Below the pieces are notes generated by a model. The model did not search any database and had not been told where the DNA came from. It saw only the letters and a list, made by a program, of their open reading frames with translations. A DNA stretch of 17,369 nucleotides from contig CAZDIO010000114.1 of NCBI GenBank assembly GCA_964505555.1, positions 1-17,369 of the forward strand. The letters are read 5' to 3'. The position numbers and the translations under genes are program-made. This document shows, piece by piece, positions 6,899 through 13,528 of the stretch; position 1 is the first letter of the stretch; every line of letters starts with the position of its first letter. This DNA comes from CAZDIO01 sp964505555. GTDB lineage: Bacteria > Bdellovibrionota_C > UBA2361 > SZUA-149 > CAZDIO01.

Positions 6899-8408
6899 AA
6901 ATGAGTCCTCACTCTGCATCGTGCATAATGGCAAAAGCTATTCGTATCGCGAACTTCCAATTACGGAATTTGAAAAATTTTTCCAAGCAGTTCTTGAATC
7001 TATTCACAACGGCTTACGTGTCAGCGCCTTCTTTGGAGTCCCCACAAAGCATGCCCCCCAAACTGAACTCGTAATTGTTCTTGCGGATGATTTAAACAAT
7101 AAACTTCTTGTCGGTCGAACACGCGTTGAAGGAAAAAGCTTTCGCTCACTGACTCCTCATTGTCCACAACTTCATCTTTTTGAGCGAGAAATCTTCGAAC
7201 AATGCGGACTCGTTCCCGAAGGACACCCTTGGTTAAAGCCGGTGCGGTTTGGAGAGTCGTTTTTATTTTACCGCGATGAAAAACGAATTCCTATTGAGCA
7301 TCTAGATTTTTATCGAGTTCTTGGTGATACCTGCCATGAAGTAGCGGTCGGCCCGATCCATGCAGGGGTTATTGAACCCGGACACTTTCGTTTTCAGTGC
7401 CATGGCGAAGAGGTTCTTCATTTAGAGATCTCACTTGGGTATCAACATCGTGGAATTGAAGAAGCTCTCCTTCAAGGGCCAACAAAGAGTTCTTTAAGGC
7501 AAATCGAAACAATCTCTGGAGACAGCACCATTGCCCATTCTTTAGCTTATCACCAGAATCTTGAGTCGCTCATGGGCATTGAAGTGCCTCCGAGAGCACT
7601 TGGAATTCGTGCAGTAGCGCTTGAATTAGAACGCCTTGCAAACCATACCGGAACGCTTGGAGCCCTTTCAGGTGATGTTGGCTATCTCCCTACAATGTCA
7701 TTTTGTGGTCGCTTGCGGGGAGACTTTTTAAACATGACTGCAAATCTTTGTGGAAATCGATTTGGTCGAAGTCTGCTCACAAGCGGGGGGGTTCAATATA
7801 ATCTCTCTAAAACGGATTGCGATCTTCTTTTACAGAGACTTCAAAAAGCCAAAATCGATCTTACCCACTCTGTCAATCTTCTCTGGAATAGCGCCTCAGT
7901 GATGAGTCGCTTTGAGCGCACTGGTGTTATTACTTCTTTGCACTGCCAGGAACTTGGCCTTGTTGGAGTTACTGCTCGAGCCTCCGGAGTTGAGCGAGAC
8001 GTCCGCTTAACACATCCATTAGGCGCATACCAGTTCCATGCCATTCCTGTTTCTGTAGTCACCACTGGCGATGTAAATTCGCGTGCGTTTGTTCGCTTTC
8101 TTGAACTTCGTCGCTCGATTCGTTTTATTCGAGAACTCTTGGAGAAACTCCCCGAAGGGGAGATTGCTGTAAACAAAAACGCTCCTATTCCTAATCAGTT
8201 TGTGGTTTCACTTGTTGAGGGCCATCGTGGGGAGGTCTGTCATGTAGCGATCACAAACGAAAAGGGATCGTTCTTACGTTACAAAATCGTCGATCCTTCT
8301 TTTCACAATTGGCCGGCACTCGCACTCTCTATGCGGAACCAACAAATTTCAGACTTTCCGTTATGTAACAAAAGTTTTGACCTCTCTTACTGCGGACACG
8401 ATCTTTAG
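6891..8408 (+). CDS. HyfG-like catalytic-type large subunit (NuoC-NuoD fusion) lacking all NiFe-binding cysteines
   Basis: The protein has 505 residues. Residues 1-120 are NuoC-like, ending in HLFEREIFEQCGLVPEGHPW. Residues about 145-505 are NuoD/HycE-like: VGPIHAGVIEPGHFRF (153-168), GYQHRGIE (183-190) and GIEVPPRALGIRAVALELER (229-248). In group 4 hydrogenases the L1 motif is RVCGICGFAHS. Here the aligned stretch is TISGDSTIAHS, so both Cys are Ser (S209, S212). The L2 motif DPCxxC is DPSFHN (468-473). No Ni-Fe site can form, so the protein is not a hydrogenase. Members of the energy-converting-hydrogenase-related (Ehr) group show the same loss, and the C-terminal FPLCNKSFDLSYCGHDL resembles them. 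It would act on the cytoplasmic side with the HyfH-HyfI fusion that follows ten bases later. Its redox substrate is unknown. Confidence 0.92.
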   Translation: MDRNESSLCIVHNGKSYSYRELPITEFEKFFQAVLESIHNGLRVSAFFGVPTKHAPQTELVIVLADDLNNKLLVGRTRVEGKSFRSLTPHCPQLHLFEREIFEQCGLVPEGHPWLKPVRFGESFLFYRDEKRIPIEHLDFYRVLGDTCHEVAVGPIHAGVIEPGHFRFQCHGEEVLHLEISLGYQHRGIEEALLQGPTKSSLRQIETISGDSTIAHSLAYHQNLESLMGIEVPPRALGIRAVALELERLANHTGTLGALSGDVGYLPTMSFCGRLRGDFLNMTANLCGNRFGRSLLTSGGVQYNLSKTDCDLLLQRLQKAKIDLTHSVNLLWNSASVMSRFERTGVITSLHCQELGLVGVTARASGVERDVRLTHPLGAYQFHAIPVSVVTTGDVNSRAFVRFLELRRSIRFIRELLEKLPEGEIAVNKNAPIPNQFVVSLVEGHRGEVCHVAITNEKGSFLRYKIVDPSFHNWPALALSMRNQQISDFPLCNKSFDLSYCGHDL

Positions 8409-8418
8409 GAATTAAGAT

Positions 8419-9189
8419 ATGGGACGAGCTCTTTTACAACGAATTATCCAAGGACATCAAACGATCTCCTATCCAAAAGGAGAACCTCCTCCACTGCCGG
8501 AACGATTTCGTGGACGACCAGTAATCGATTCTAAAAAATGCCCTGAGGGTTGTACCGTTTGCGCAGAAGCATGCCCCACGGATGCCATTGTTCGTAAAGA
8601 AAAAATGACTATTGATTTAGGAAGATGTCTTTTTTGTACTGAATGTACAACTGCCTGCCCTGAAAGTGCTGTCACCTATAGTGGTGACTATAGACTCTCC
8701 ACAAGCTCACGCGAGGCGTTAGTGTTACAGGAAGAAGAGGAGCTCAAACTTGCAGATGCTTTACAAGATCGACTTCTTCGGCTCTTTGGTCGCTCTCTTA
8801 AACTTCGACAGGTAAGCGCTGGCGGATGTAACGGCTGCGAAGCTGAGGTCAATGTACTCAGCACCATTGGGTGGGACTGGGGAAGATTTGGCATTCAGAT
8901 CGTAGCCTCTCCCCGTCATGCTGATGGGCTACTCATTACGGGATGCCTTACAGAGAACATGAAAAGTGCACTGGAGAAAGCCTACGCTGCCGTTCCTTCA
9001 CCAAAAATCGTCATCGCCGTTGGTGCCTGCGCCATCTCAGGTGGTCCATTTCTTAACAATCCCCAACAACACAACGGAATCTCCTCACTTCTACCGATAG
9101 ATCTCTTTATCCCCGGCTGTCCACCACACCCTCTAACGATTCTAGATGGAATGCTGCGTCTCCTAGGAAGGAGAGAGAACGGGTTATGA
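8419..9189 (+). CDS. Fused HyfH-HyfI small subunit: two-cluster ferredoxin domain plus NuoB-like domain
   Basis: The protein has 256 residues. Residues 38-82 are a 2[4Fe-4S] ferredoxin (NuoI/HyfH-like). Its first motif has Cys at 41, 45, 48 and 52, so the first gap is three residues where two is usual. The second is canonical, with Cys at 70, 73, 76 and 80. Residues about 125-256 are the NuoB/HyfI/HycG domain, with all four ligands of the proximal [4Fe-4S] cluster: GGCNGCEAE (C137, C140), VGACAISGG (C204) and PGCPPHP (C234). It also has the family's ASPRHAD loop. In E. coli hyf these are two genes. Electrons would pass from the ferredoxin clusters to the proximal cluster facing the large subunit. 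AGGA at 8407-8410 overlaps the hyfG stop and lies eight bases before the ATG. It is the last large gene of the operon. Confidence 0.92.
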   Translation: MGRALLQRIIQGHQTISYPKGEPPPLPERFRGRPVIDSKKCPEGCTVCAEACPTDAIVRKEKMTIDLGRCLFCTECTTACPESAVTYSGDYRLSTSSREALVLQEEEELKLADALQDRLLRLFGRSLKLRQVSAGGCNGCEAEVNVLSTIGWDWGRFGIQIVASPRHADGLLITGCLTENMKSALEKAYAAVPSPKIVIAVGACAISGGPFLNNPQQHNGISSLLPIDLFIPGCPPHPLTILDGMLRLLGRRENGL

Positions 9190-9254
9190 ACTATGTGCGG
9201 ATTTGTGTGAAAACTACTACCTTAAAGCCCATAAACCACCCTCCTAGGAACTAA
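9186..9254 (+). CDS. Possible 22-residue leader-like or remnant ORF overlapping the end of the operon
   Basis: The ATG at 9186 overlaps the stop of the preceding gene as ATGA (9186-9189), the classic coupled arrangement. The peptide begins MNYVRICVKT and ends PINHPPRN. It resembles nothing I know. It may be the 5' stub of a lost seventh hyf-type gene, or chance. Its stop codon lies inside the hairpin at 9245-9268. Short length and lack of a family keep confidence low. Confidence 0.2.
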   Translation: MNYVRICVKTTTLKPINHPPRN

Positions 9255-9268
9255 ATGTTTAGTTCCTA
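9245..9268. terminator. Inverted repeat at the end of the Ehr operon, possible transcription end
   Basis: TAGGAACTAAA (9245-9255) is followed by two bases and then TTTAGTTCCTA (9258-9268), an 11-base perfect inverted repeat. Allowing a real loop, about eight or nine pairs would form. No T-run follows, so a factor-independent terminator is doubtful. An RNA-stabilising 3' hairpin or an operator is equally possible. Its place about 60 bases after the last operon gene favours a 3'-end function. Confidence 0.4.
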
Positions 9269-9525
9269 AAGGCCACTCCGTTATATCCTCGATTGGCACA
9301 CTCTATGCACAGAATCTCCTTAGACTACTAGGTTCTAGGACGTTGTTTTGGGTTTTTCACAGTGGAAACGACCAGTGCGTATCTGTATGAATTTCTGTTT
9401 ATCTATAAACAACTGCAATTCGCTTTGGCATCTTACTCTGTGTCGATAAAGAAAACTCGCTTTTGCGTTCCAGAAGCCAGCACTAGTCTCTTCTTGGTTT
9501 GAAATTGTTGTGAATGGAGATTTGC
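9255..9525. other. Gene-free spacer between the Ehr operon and the secreted FlgD-Ig protein
   Basis: I see no ORF with a family resemblance and no RNA gene here, apart from the right half of the hairpin at 9245-9268. Small palindromes such as CTAGGTTCTAG near 9331 occur. TTGGCA near 9425 followed by ATAAAG about 15 bases later is a weak promoter candidate for the gene at 9526. A promoter is expected here because the operon appears to end upstream, but none stands out. Confidence 0.4.
9516..9519 (+). promoter_or_regulatory. Shine-Dalgarno site selecting the ATG at 9526
   Basis: GGAG lies six bases before the ATG at 9526. It favours that start over the in-frame ATG at 9514, which would overlap the site itself and would place MEIC in front of the signal peptide. 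Confidence 0.65.
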
Positions 9526-10482
9526 ATGAACCATTATAAAATTTTCAGTGTGTTGTTTTTCTTTCTATTTTCAATAACTCCCAATACTACTCAAGCCGCT
9601 TCAAGTTCAGTTCTTTTTGAAGTTGCCGAATTAGGGATTGACGACGGCAATCCGGACAGTCCTTTCGGACTCCCTCTTAACTCCGAACTCCTTTCTGGTG
9701 GAAATTATAAGCTTAAAATCGTGGGAAGAGATGTTGACTCGGACTTTAATAATCAACCCGTAAATAACATAACCTTTGCTTTAGAAATCACTAATGGGAT
9801 GATCAATCGGTTTCAATGGAAAGTCACCGGGAATATTGATGACAATGATTTTACAAATGAAATTGTTGGTGTTGATAATTTTGGACAGGTTTCAACCGAT
9901 ACTTTTTTTGGCCATACGATCTCCACACAAGCGCTTATCAACACAGGATTTGCAGAACCTACAGAAGTGGCTGTTGTATATTTTACCGTAGGTGCTGCGG
10001 GGATACCGTTGGTAATCAATTTTGATTCAAACCCCTATATTTCCGGTGTTTCGACCGCAAACAGTCATTATGCAGTAAATGGTGTGTTGTATAATCTTAA
10101 TCAAGGTGATGGATTCTCTTATTCTTCCGCTGTGACTACTCCTCTTATTATTACAAGTCTTCAAGAAACAAACGATCCATTTAGCCCAAACGGGGACCGC
10201 TATAAAGACACGACTACTATCTATGGATATTTTAACCGCACCGCTAATTGGCAACTTGTAATTAAAAACAGTAAGGGCACTATTGTGCGCAACTTCTCCG
10301 GCAGAGGAGCAAGGATTAGTGTAATCTGGGACGGAAAAAACACTAAACGTGTTGTTGTTCCTAATGGGACTTATACCTATACACTGACCGGCACAGATGC
10401 CTCTGGAAATAGTACGTTCGCTAAAAATACCGTGAAAGTCGGAACAACTCTTAACTCAACGGCGAAAAAAAAGTTACGATAA
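9526..10482 (+). CDS. Secreted protein with C-terminal FlgD-type Ig domain
   Basis: The protein has 318 residues. The N-terminus MNHYKIFSVLFFFLFSITPN, then TTQAASS, is a Sec signal peptide with likely cleavage after Ala24. Residues 30-205 form a Ser/Asn/Asp-rich, beta-strand-like region of no family I recognise. Its layout (NITFALEITNGMINRFQWKV) vaguely recalls cohesin-like domains, but that is weak. Residues 210-306 match the FlgD Ig-like domain found at the C-termini of many secreted proteins: DPFSPNGDRYKDTTTI, an I-x-x-x-x-G-x-[IV]-V-R segment, WDGKN, and PNGTYTYTLTGTDASGN. The C-terminus is basic (AKKKLR). In other bacteria such domains sit at the ends of extracellular or surface proteins and may act in assembly or export. 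It appears to be a single-gene transcript, ended by the hairpin at 10487. Confidence 0.75.
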   Translation: MNHYKIFSVLFFFLFSITPNTTQAASSSVLFEVAELGIDDGNPDSPFGLPLNSELLSGGNYKLKIVGRDVDSDFNNQPVNNITFALEITNGMINRFQWKVTGNIDDNDFTNEIVGVDNFGQVSTDTFFGHTISTQALINTGFAEPTEVAVVYFTVGAAGIPLVINFDSNPYISGVSTANSHYAVNGVLYNLNQGDGFSYSSAVTTPLIITSLQETNDPFSPNGDRYKDTTTIYGYFNRTANWQLVIKNSKGTIVRNFSGRGARISVIWDGKNTKRVVVPNGTYTYTLTGTDASGNSTFAKNTVKVGTTLNSTAKKKLR

Positions 10483-10486
10483 AGTG

Positions 10487-10511
10487 TGCCGTGTGCGGCA
10501 TTTAGTTTATT
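10487..10511 (+). terminator. Weak intrinsic terminator after the FlgD-Ig gene
   Basis: TGCCG (10487-10491) pairs with CGGCA (10496-10500) across a TGTG loop. It is followed by TTTAGTTTATT, a T-rich but interrupted tail. It starts four bases after the stop codon at 10480-10482. The short stem makes it a modest terminator. Confidence 0.45.
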
Positions 10512-10695
10512 AACAGCATCGGTACATTTCGAGCTTGAAATGGTTAAACTGCTCCTCATATGCCGCTATTTACATTTTGTTCCAAAGCCAACGATATAGG
10601 CGATCTCTTCTTATTAAACCGGCTTCATTCTTCAAAAAAGCACTCATGTTTTTTTCTTAAACTGCCGAAATAATTAGAGATTGCTTTATTTTTTT

Positions 10696-10700
10696 AGGAG
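10696..10700 (+). promoter_or_regulatory. Shine-Dalgarno site of the TPR gene
   Basis: AGGAG sits eight bases before the ATG at 10709, after a T-rich stretch. It confirms the start. The 10512-10695 region before it holds no ORF or clear promoter that I can support. Confidence 0.75.
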
Positions 10701-10708
10701 CATTTTGA

Positions 10709-11746
10709 ATGCCGGAACAGCCTAAGTCAGAACATTTACGTGCACGGTATCCGACACCAACAGAAGGTGTGAATAAAAATGTTCTCTCTTCTGTTCTCTC
10801 CTACCTTGTGTTTCAGGCAGAACATGTTCGTATCGGGCTTGAAATTAGTGCTTGTGTATTAGTTTCTTTTCTCTTTCAAATCACACTTCCTTGGACATTC
10901 TTTGGTGTGCCGATGGAGTGGACATCATTTGCTTCCTGGATTTGTGGTTGCATGATGATGGTTCTTTGCGATCGCAGCCTCTTTCAAAGACCAATTACAG
11001 TTTTTCGTAAAGCACGCCTACTTGATATCGAAGGCGCTTACGATCAAGCTCTTCGGGAACTTGAATCAATCGGACCTCGAAGCAGCTCCCTAGTTTCCTT
11101 TCCTCTCACGCGGTATCATCTCGAGCGAACAAGGTTCTTGACTCATGCCCGACGTTTTGAAGACGCGGCCATTGAGCTCGAGCTTGCAAAAGATGCTGGG
11201 CTTGGAAAGGCTGATTATCATCTGAGTCGATTTCTCCTCCTTAAAGAACAGGAAAACGTTGATAGTGCGCTTGCAGAGCTTGCAGAAGCTCGTGCCGTGT
11301 ATGGAGAAAACGCTGTATTTTTGGGTGAGGAAGCCTTATTACTGATTGAAGAAAAAAAGGATTATCGCGCCGCTCGTTCGCTTCTAAAAAAAGCACTGGC
11401 AAGCTTAAAATTTACTAATAAAGATGCCAGCGTTCTTCATTTAATCATCACGGGCTATCTAGAAATTGCTCGACTCTGGACAGGAGAAGCAGAAGAAGCA
11501 CTTGAGGGATTAACAGAAACTATCTATCAAGCAAAATCTCTGATGCTCTCAAATCGAGATCTCAGGCCATATGTTTCCTTTCTCCTCCTTGAGCGTGCAT
11601 ATTATTATGTGACGCACAAAGCACCAGATGAGGCGATGTCAGATCTTACTTTGGCAAACCGACTCTGTGCCTATCCAAGAATTCAACGCCGCGCAAAAGA
11701 GATCGTCGAGGAGCTCAATTGGCGGTTTAATATCGTCCTTGAGTAA
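10709..11746 (+). CDS. Membrane-anchored TPR-repeat protein of unknown function
   Basis: The protein has 345 residues. Residues 1-40 are cytoplasmic and hydrophilic. Two membrane segments follow (about 41-62, ISACVLVSFLFQITLPW, and about 70-86, FASWICGCMMMVLC). They form a hairpin that leaves the rest in the cytoplasm. From about residue 100 the chain is all helical with TPR spacing: ARLLDIEGAYDQALRELES, then ARRFEDAAIELELAKDAG, then NVDSALAELAEARAVYG, then KKDYRAARSLLKKALAS, and a final KAPDEAMSDLTLANRL. The repeats carry the Ala/Gly/Tyr pattern of TPR motifs. No enzymatic motif is seen. It stands alone, convergent with the gene at 11936, and may scaffold a membrane process that cannot be identified from sequence. 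Confidence 0.7.
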   Translation: MPEQPKSEHLRARYPTPTEGVNKNVLSSVLSYLVFQAEHVRIGLEISACVLVSFLFQITLPWTFFGVPMEWTSFASWICGCMMMVLCDRSLFQRPITVFRKARLLDIEGAYDQALRELESIGPRSSSLVSFPLTRYHLERTRFLTHARRFEDAAIELELAKDAGLGKADYHLSRFLLLKEQENVDSALAELAEARAVYGENAVFLGEEALLLIEEKKDYRAARSLLKKALASLKFTNKDASVLHLIITGYLEIARLWTGEAEEALEGLTETIYQAKSLMLSNRDLRPYVSFLLLERAYYYVTHKAPDEAMSDLTLANRLCAYPRIQRRAKEIVEELNWRFNIVLE

Positions 11747-11756
11747 AAGAACCTTT

Positions 11757-11776
11757 CTCTAAAATCCACTTTAGAG
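11757..11776. terminator. Short hairpin after the TPR gene
   Basis: CTCTAAA (11757-11763) pairs exactly with TTTAGAG (11770-11776) across a six-base loop, ten bases after the stop codon. The right half overlaps the start of the palindromic repeat. There is no T-run, so it may be a transcript-end structure or simply the edge of the repeat. Confidence 0.35.
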
Positions 11777-11930
11777 CCTCTAACAAAATGAAACCGCCTG
11801 TCGTTGCGAGCCGGGAGGCCCGGCCGCCGGGCGAAGCGAAGCAATCTCGAACCCTTATTTGTGATATGAGATTGCTTCGCTTCGCTCGCAACGACAGGCG
11901 GGGGCCGTTTATTTTGTTAGAAGCTATTAA
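11770..11930. repeat. Nested palindromic repeat (REP/MITE-like) between convergent genes
   Basis: There are three nested inverted repeats. Innermost, GCGAAGCGAAGCAATCTC (11831-11848) pairs perfectly over 18 bp with 11868-11885 around a 19-base loop. The next layer, CCGCCTGTCGTTGCGAGC (11794-11811), pairs perfectly over 18 bp with 11884-11901. The two layers share bases 11884-11885 on the right, and a 19-base GC-rich insert (11812-11830) lies between them on the left. The outer, imperfect layer is TTAGAGCCTCTAACAAAATG (11771-11790) against 11908-11930, read on the other strand as TTAATAGCTTCTAACAAAAT. The TTGCGAGCGAAGCGAAGCAATCTC type of core is common in intergenic palindromes of several bacterial groups (from memory). 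It fills the gap between the ends of the TPR gene and the minus-strand gene, where it may also act as a bidirectional terminator. A partial relative lies at 198-244. Confidence 0.85.
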
Positions 11931-11935
11931 ACAAA

Positions 11936-13528
11936 TCAAAGCTCTGCCGTTGGAATATGGTAGAGTGTAAAGCCCTCATTCTTTATAACTTCAGGCAGCT
12001 TCAGATGCCATGTACCAGGTACTAAAACATCTGTTCCTTGAAATTCATCTCTTAATACTCTCCATTCCTCAATACTTCGCTCCTCCCAAAGAGTTTGTAA
12101 GTTTGAAAACTGATCCCATCCTGCTGCATCAAGGAGCGTTACTCCATAGACGGCAGAGAGAACTTTCTCAAAGGAGGTGCCCGCCCATGGCACGTAGGGC
12201 AGAACATCAACGAGAAAGGTGTCTAGCACCAATCCTCTCCGTGTTCGAGACTGCGCCCATTCCAACATGTTATGCGCGGTAAAGAGAAGTCCTGGTCGGT
12301 GCTGGATAACTTCAAAAAACCTCACTTCTTCTCTATTACTTGAACGGAGATCTCCCACCCCTTCTGCTAGAATTGATTTATTCTGTACTGCAAAATTCGT
12401 AAGTTCAATAAAAAGAAGACAGAGAAGCATGATCGTTGCTGGTTTCTTCCATAGCAGCAAAGCGGCTTGCGTCATTAAACAGATTGAAGCAATGGGAAGA
12501 ATGATACTGTTATAGTTTAACCAACGGGTAATCATCAGCGTTTTTATCCAAACTGGAAGCACCTCCGGGGTGAGCTCTTCAAAAATAGTAAAAGAAATAG
12601 CCAAAAACGTAACACCGATTAATGCCTGAGAAAAAACTAACACCGGCCGAGAAAATGTGTCGCGAAAATATAAGACAACCGTTACTGAAAAAACCAACAT
12701 CAACAAATCGAATTTAAAAAACTCCACAAACAAACGAGGGTCAATAAAAACGTCAGCAGGTTTGCGGTGAGAATCCCACCAACGAAGAAAAGCGTGCACA
12801 TATTGCTCATTTTCTCCTGAAATGGAAAACATATTCGTAGCTCTCGGATGAGATAAGAGATGGAAGGAGAAGCTTGCCAGAAAGATTGAAAACCCTAACC
12901 CAAATGAGAGCACTTCTTCTCGTGACAATTGTAAAAGTTTTTTTCTTGAAAATATAAAGATTGAAATGATCCCCGTATAAACAGCAAGCGCACAAGAAAG
13001 GTGAATACTAGGAAGCATTCCCGTTAAAAAAAGACCGGAACGCTTCTTGTTTATACTAAAGAGAGAAAGAGCAAGTAAGGCAGCGTAAAAACCGAACATT
13101 CCTGCATCATGAGGAGCGATAGGGAAAAATATCGGATACTTATGAGGAGCATATTCGAACTTTGCCACTACCAATGGCGCAAGAAGCGAAACCAGTTCAC
13201 TTCCAGAAAAAGCAAGTGCACACGCGGTGATTGCAGAAAACGATAACGCCACTTGCAAACCGGACATAAGCATACACAGCGTATCTTCTGAGATGCCCTG
13301 CTGCAACAAAAACGCAGGCAACTGCACGCACAAGAAAGAATAAATTGATGTATGATGGAGATACATCGGGTTTTGAGTAGGAAGAAAAATCTTACCCGAA
13401 ACTACTTGAGCTATTTCTACACTGTAGAGAAGTGATGGCTTAAAAAAACAACCGACAATAAAACCAAAACAGAAACTGATGGGAAGAGAGATCCCACGGG
13501 GAAATTCTATGCTCTTTGGCGGAGTCAT
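11936..13528 (-). CDS. Polytopic membrane protein, possible GT-C-type glycosyltransferase-like protein
   Basis: A 530-residue protein with about ten hydrophobic segments in residues 12-390 and a soluble C-terminal part of about 130 residues. The C-terminus (TDVLVPGTWHLKLPEVIKNE, then FTLYHIP) resembles the closing beta-motif of the large membrane glycosyltransferases of the GT-C superfamily, where a '...LP.v....gf.lY.i' ending is common. That is a pattern impression only. I do not see a clear catalytic Asp-Asp or Asp-Glu loop in the first periplasmic segment, so enzymatic activity is unproven. The ATG at 13528 overlaps the TGA of the upstream gene as ATGA, so the two are translationally coupled and probably act together at the cell envelope. 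The stop codon is six bases from the palindromic repeat. Confidence 0.5.
   Translation of the reverse strand: MTPPKSIEFPRGISLPISFCFGFIVGCFFKPSLLYSVEIAQVVSGKIFLPTQNPMYLHHTSIYSFLCVQLPAFLLQQGISEDTLCMLMSGLQVALSFSAITACALAFSGSELVSLLAPLVVAKFEYAPHKYPIFFPIAPHDAGMFGFYAALLALSLFSINKKRSGLFLTGMLPSIHLSCALAVYTGIISIFIFSRKKLLQLSREEVLSFGLGFSIFLASFSFHLLSHPRATNMFSISGENEQYVHAFLRWWDSHRKPADVFIDPRLFVEFFKFDLLMLVFSVTVVLYFRDTFSRPVLVFSQALIGVTFLAISFTIFEELTPEVLPVWIKTLMITRWLNYNSIILPIASICLMTQAALLLWKKPATIMLLCLLFIELTNFAVQNKSILAEGVGDLRSSNREEVRFFEVIQHRPGLLFTAHNMLEWAQSRTRRGLVLDTFLVDVLPYVPWAGTSFEKVLSAVYGVTLLDAAGWDQFSNLQTLWEERSIEEWRVLRDEFQGTDVLVPGTWHLKLPEVIKNEGFTLYHIPTAEL

Noticed and set aside
7841..8176. Minus-strand open frame of 111 codons
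   Set aside because: It is antisense to the strongly conserved large-subunit gene, so it is a shadow frame.
1894..9189. Annotation of the operon as hydrogenase-4 or formate hydrogenlyase
   Set aside because: Both Ni-Fe-binding CxxC motifs are absent in the large subunit, and no maturation or formate dehydrogenase genes lie in the window.
9190..9525. tRNA, riboswitch or small RNA gene in the spacer
   Set aside because: No cloverleaf, conserved riboswitch core or strong terminator is visible, only one inverted repeat.
12010..12515. Plus-strand open frames in the GT-C-like gene
   Set aside because: They are antisense to a 530-residue frame with clear membrane-protein composition, have no ribosome-binding sites and no family resemblance.
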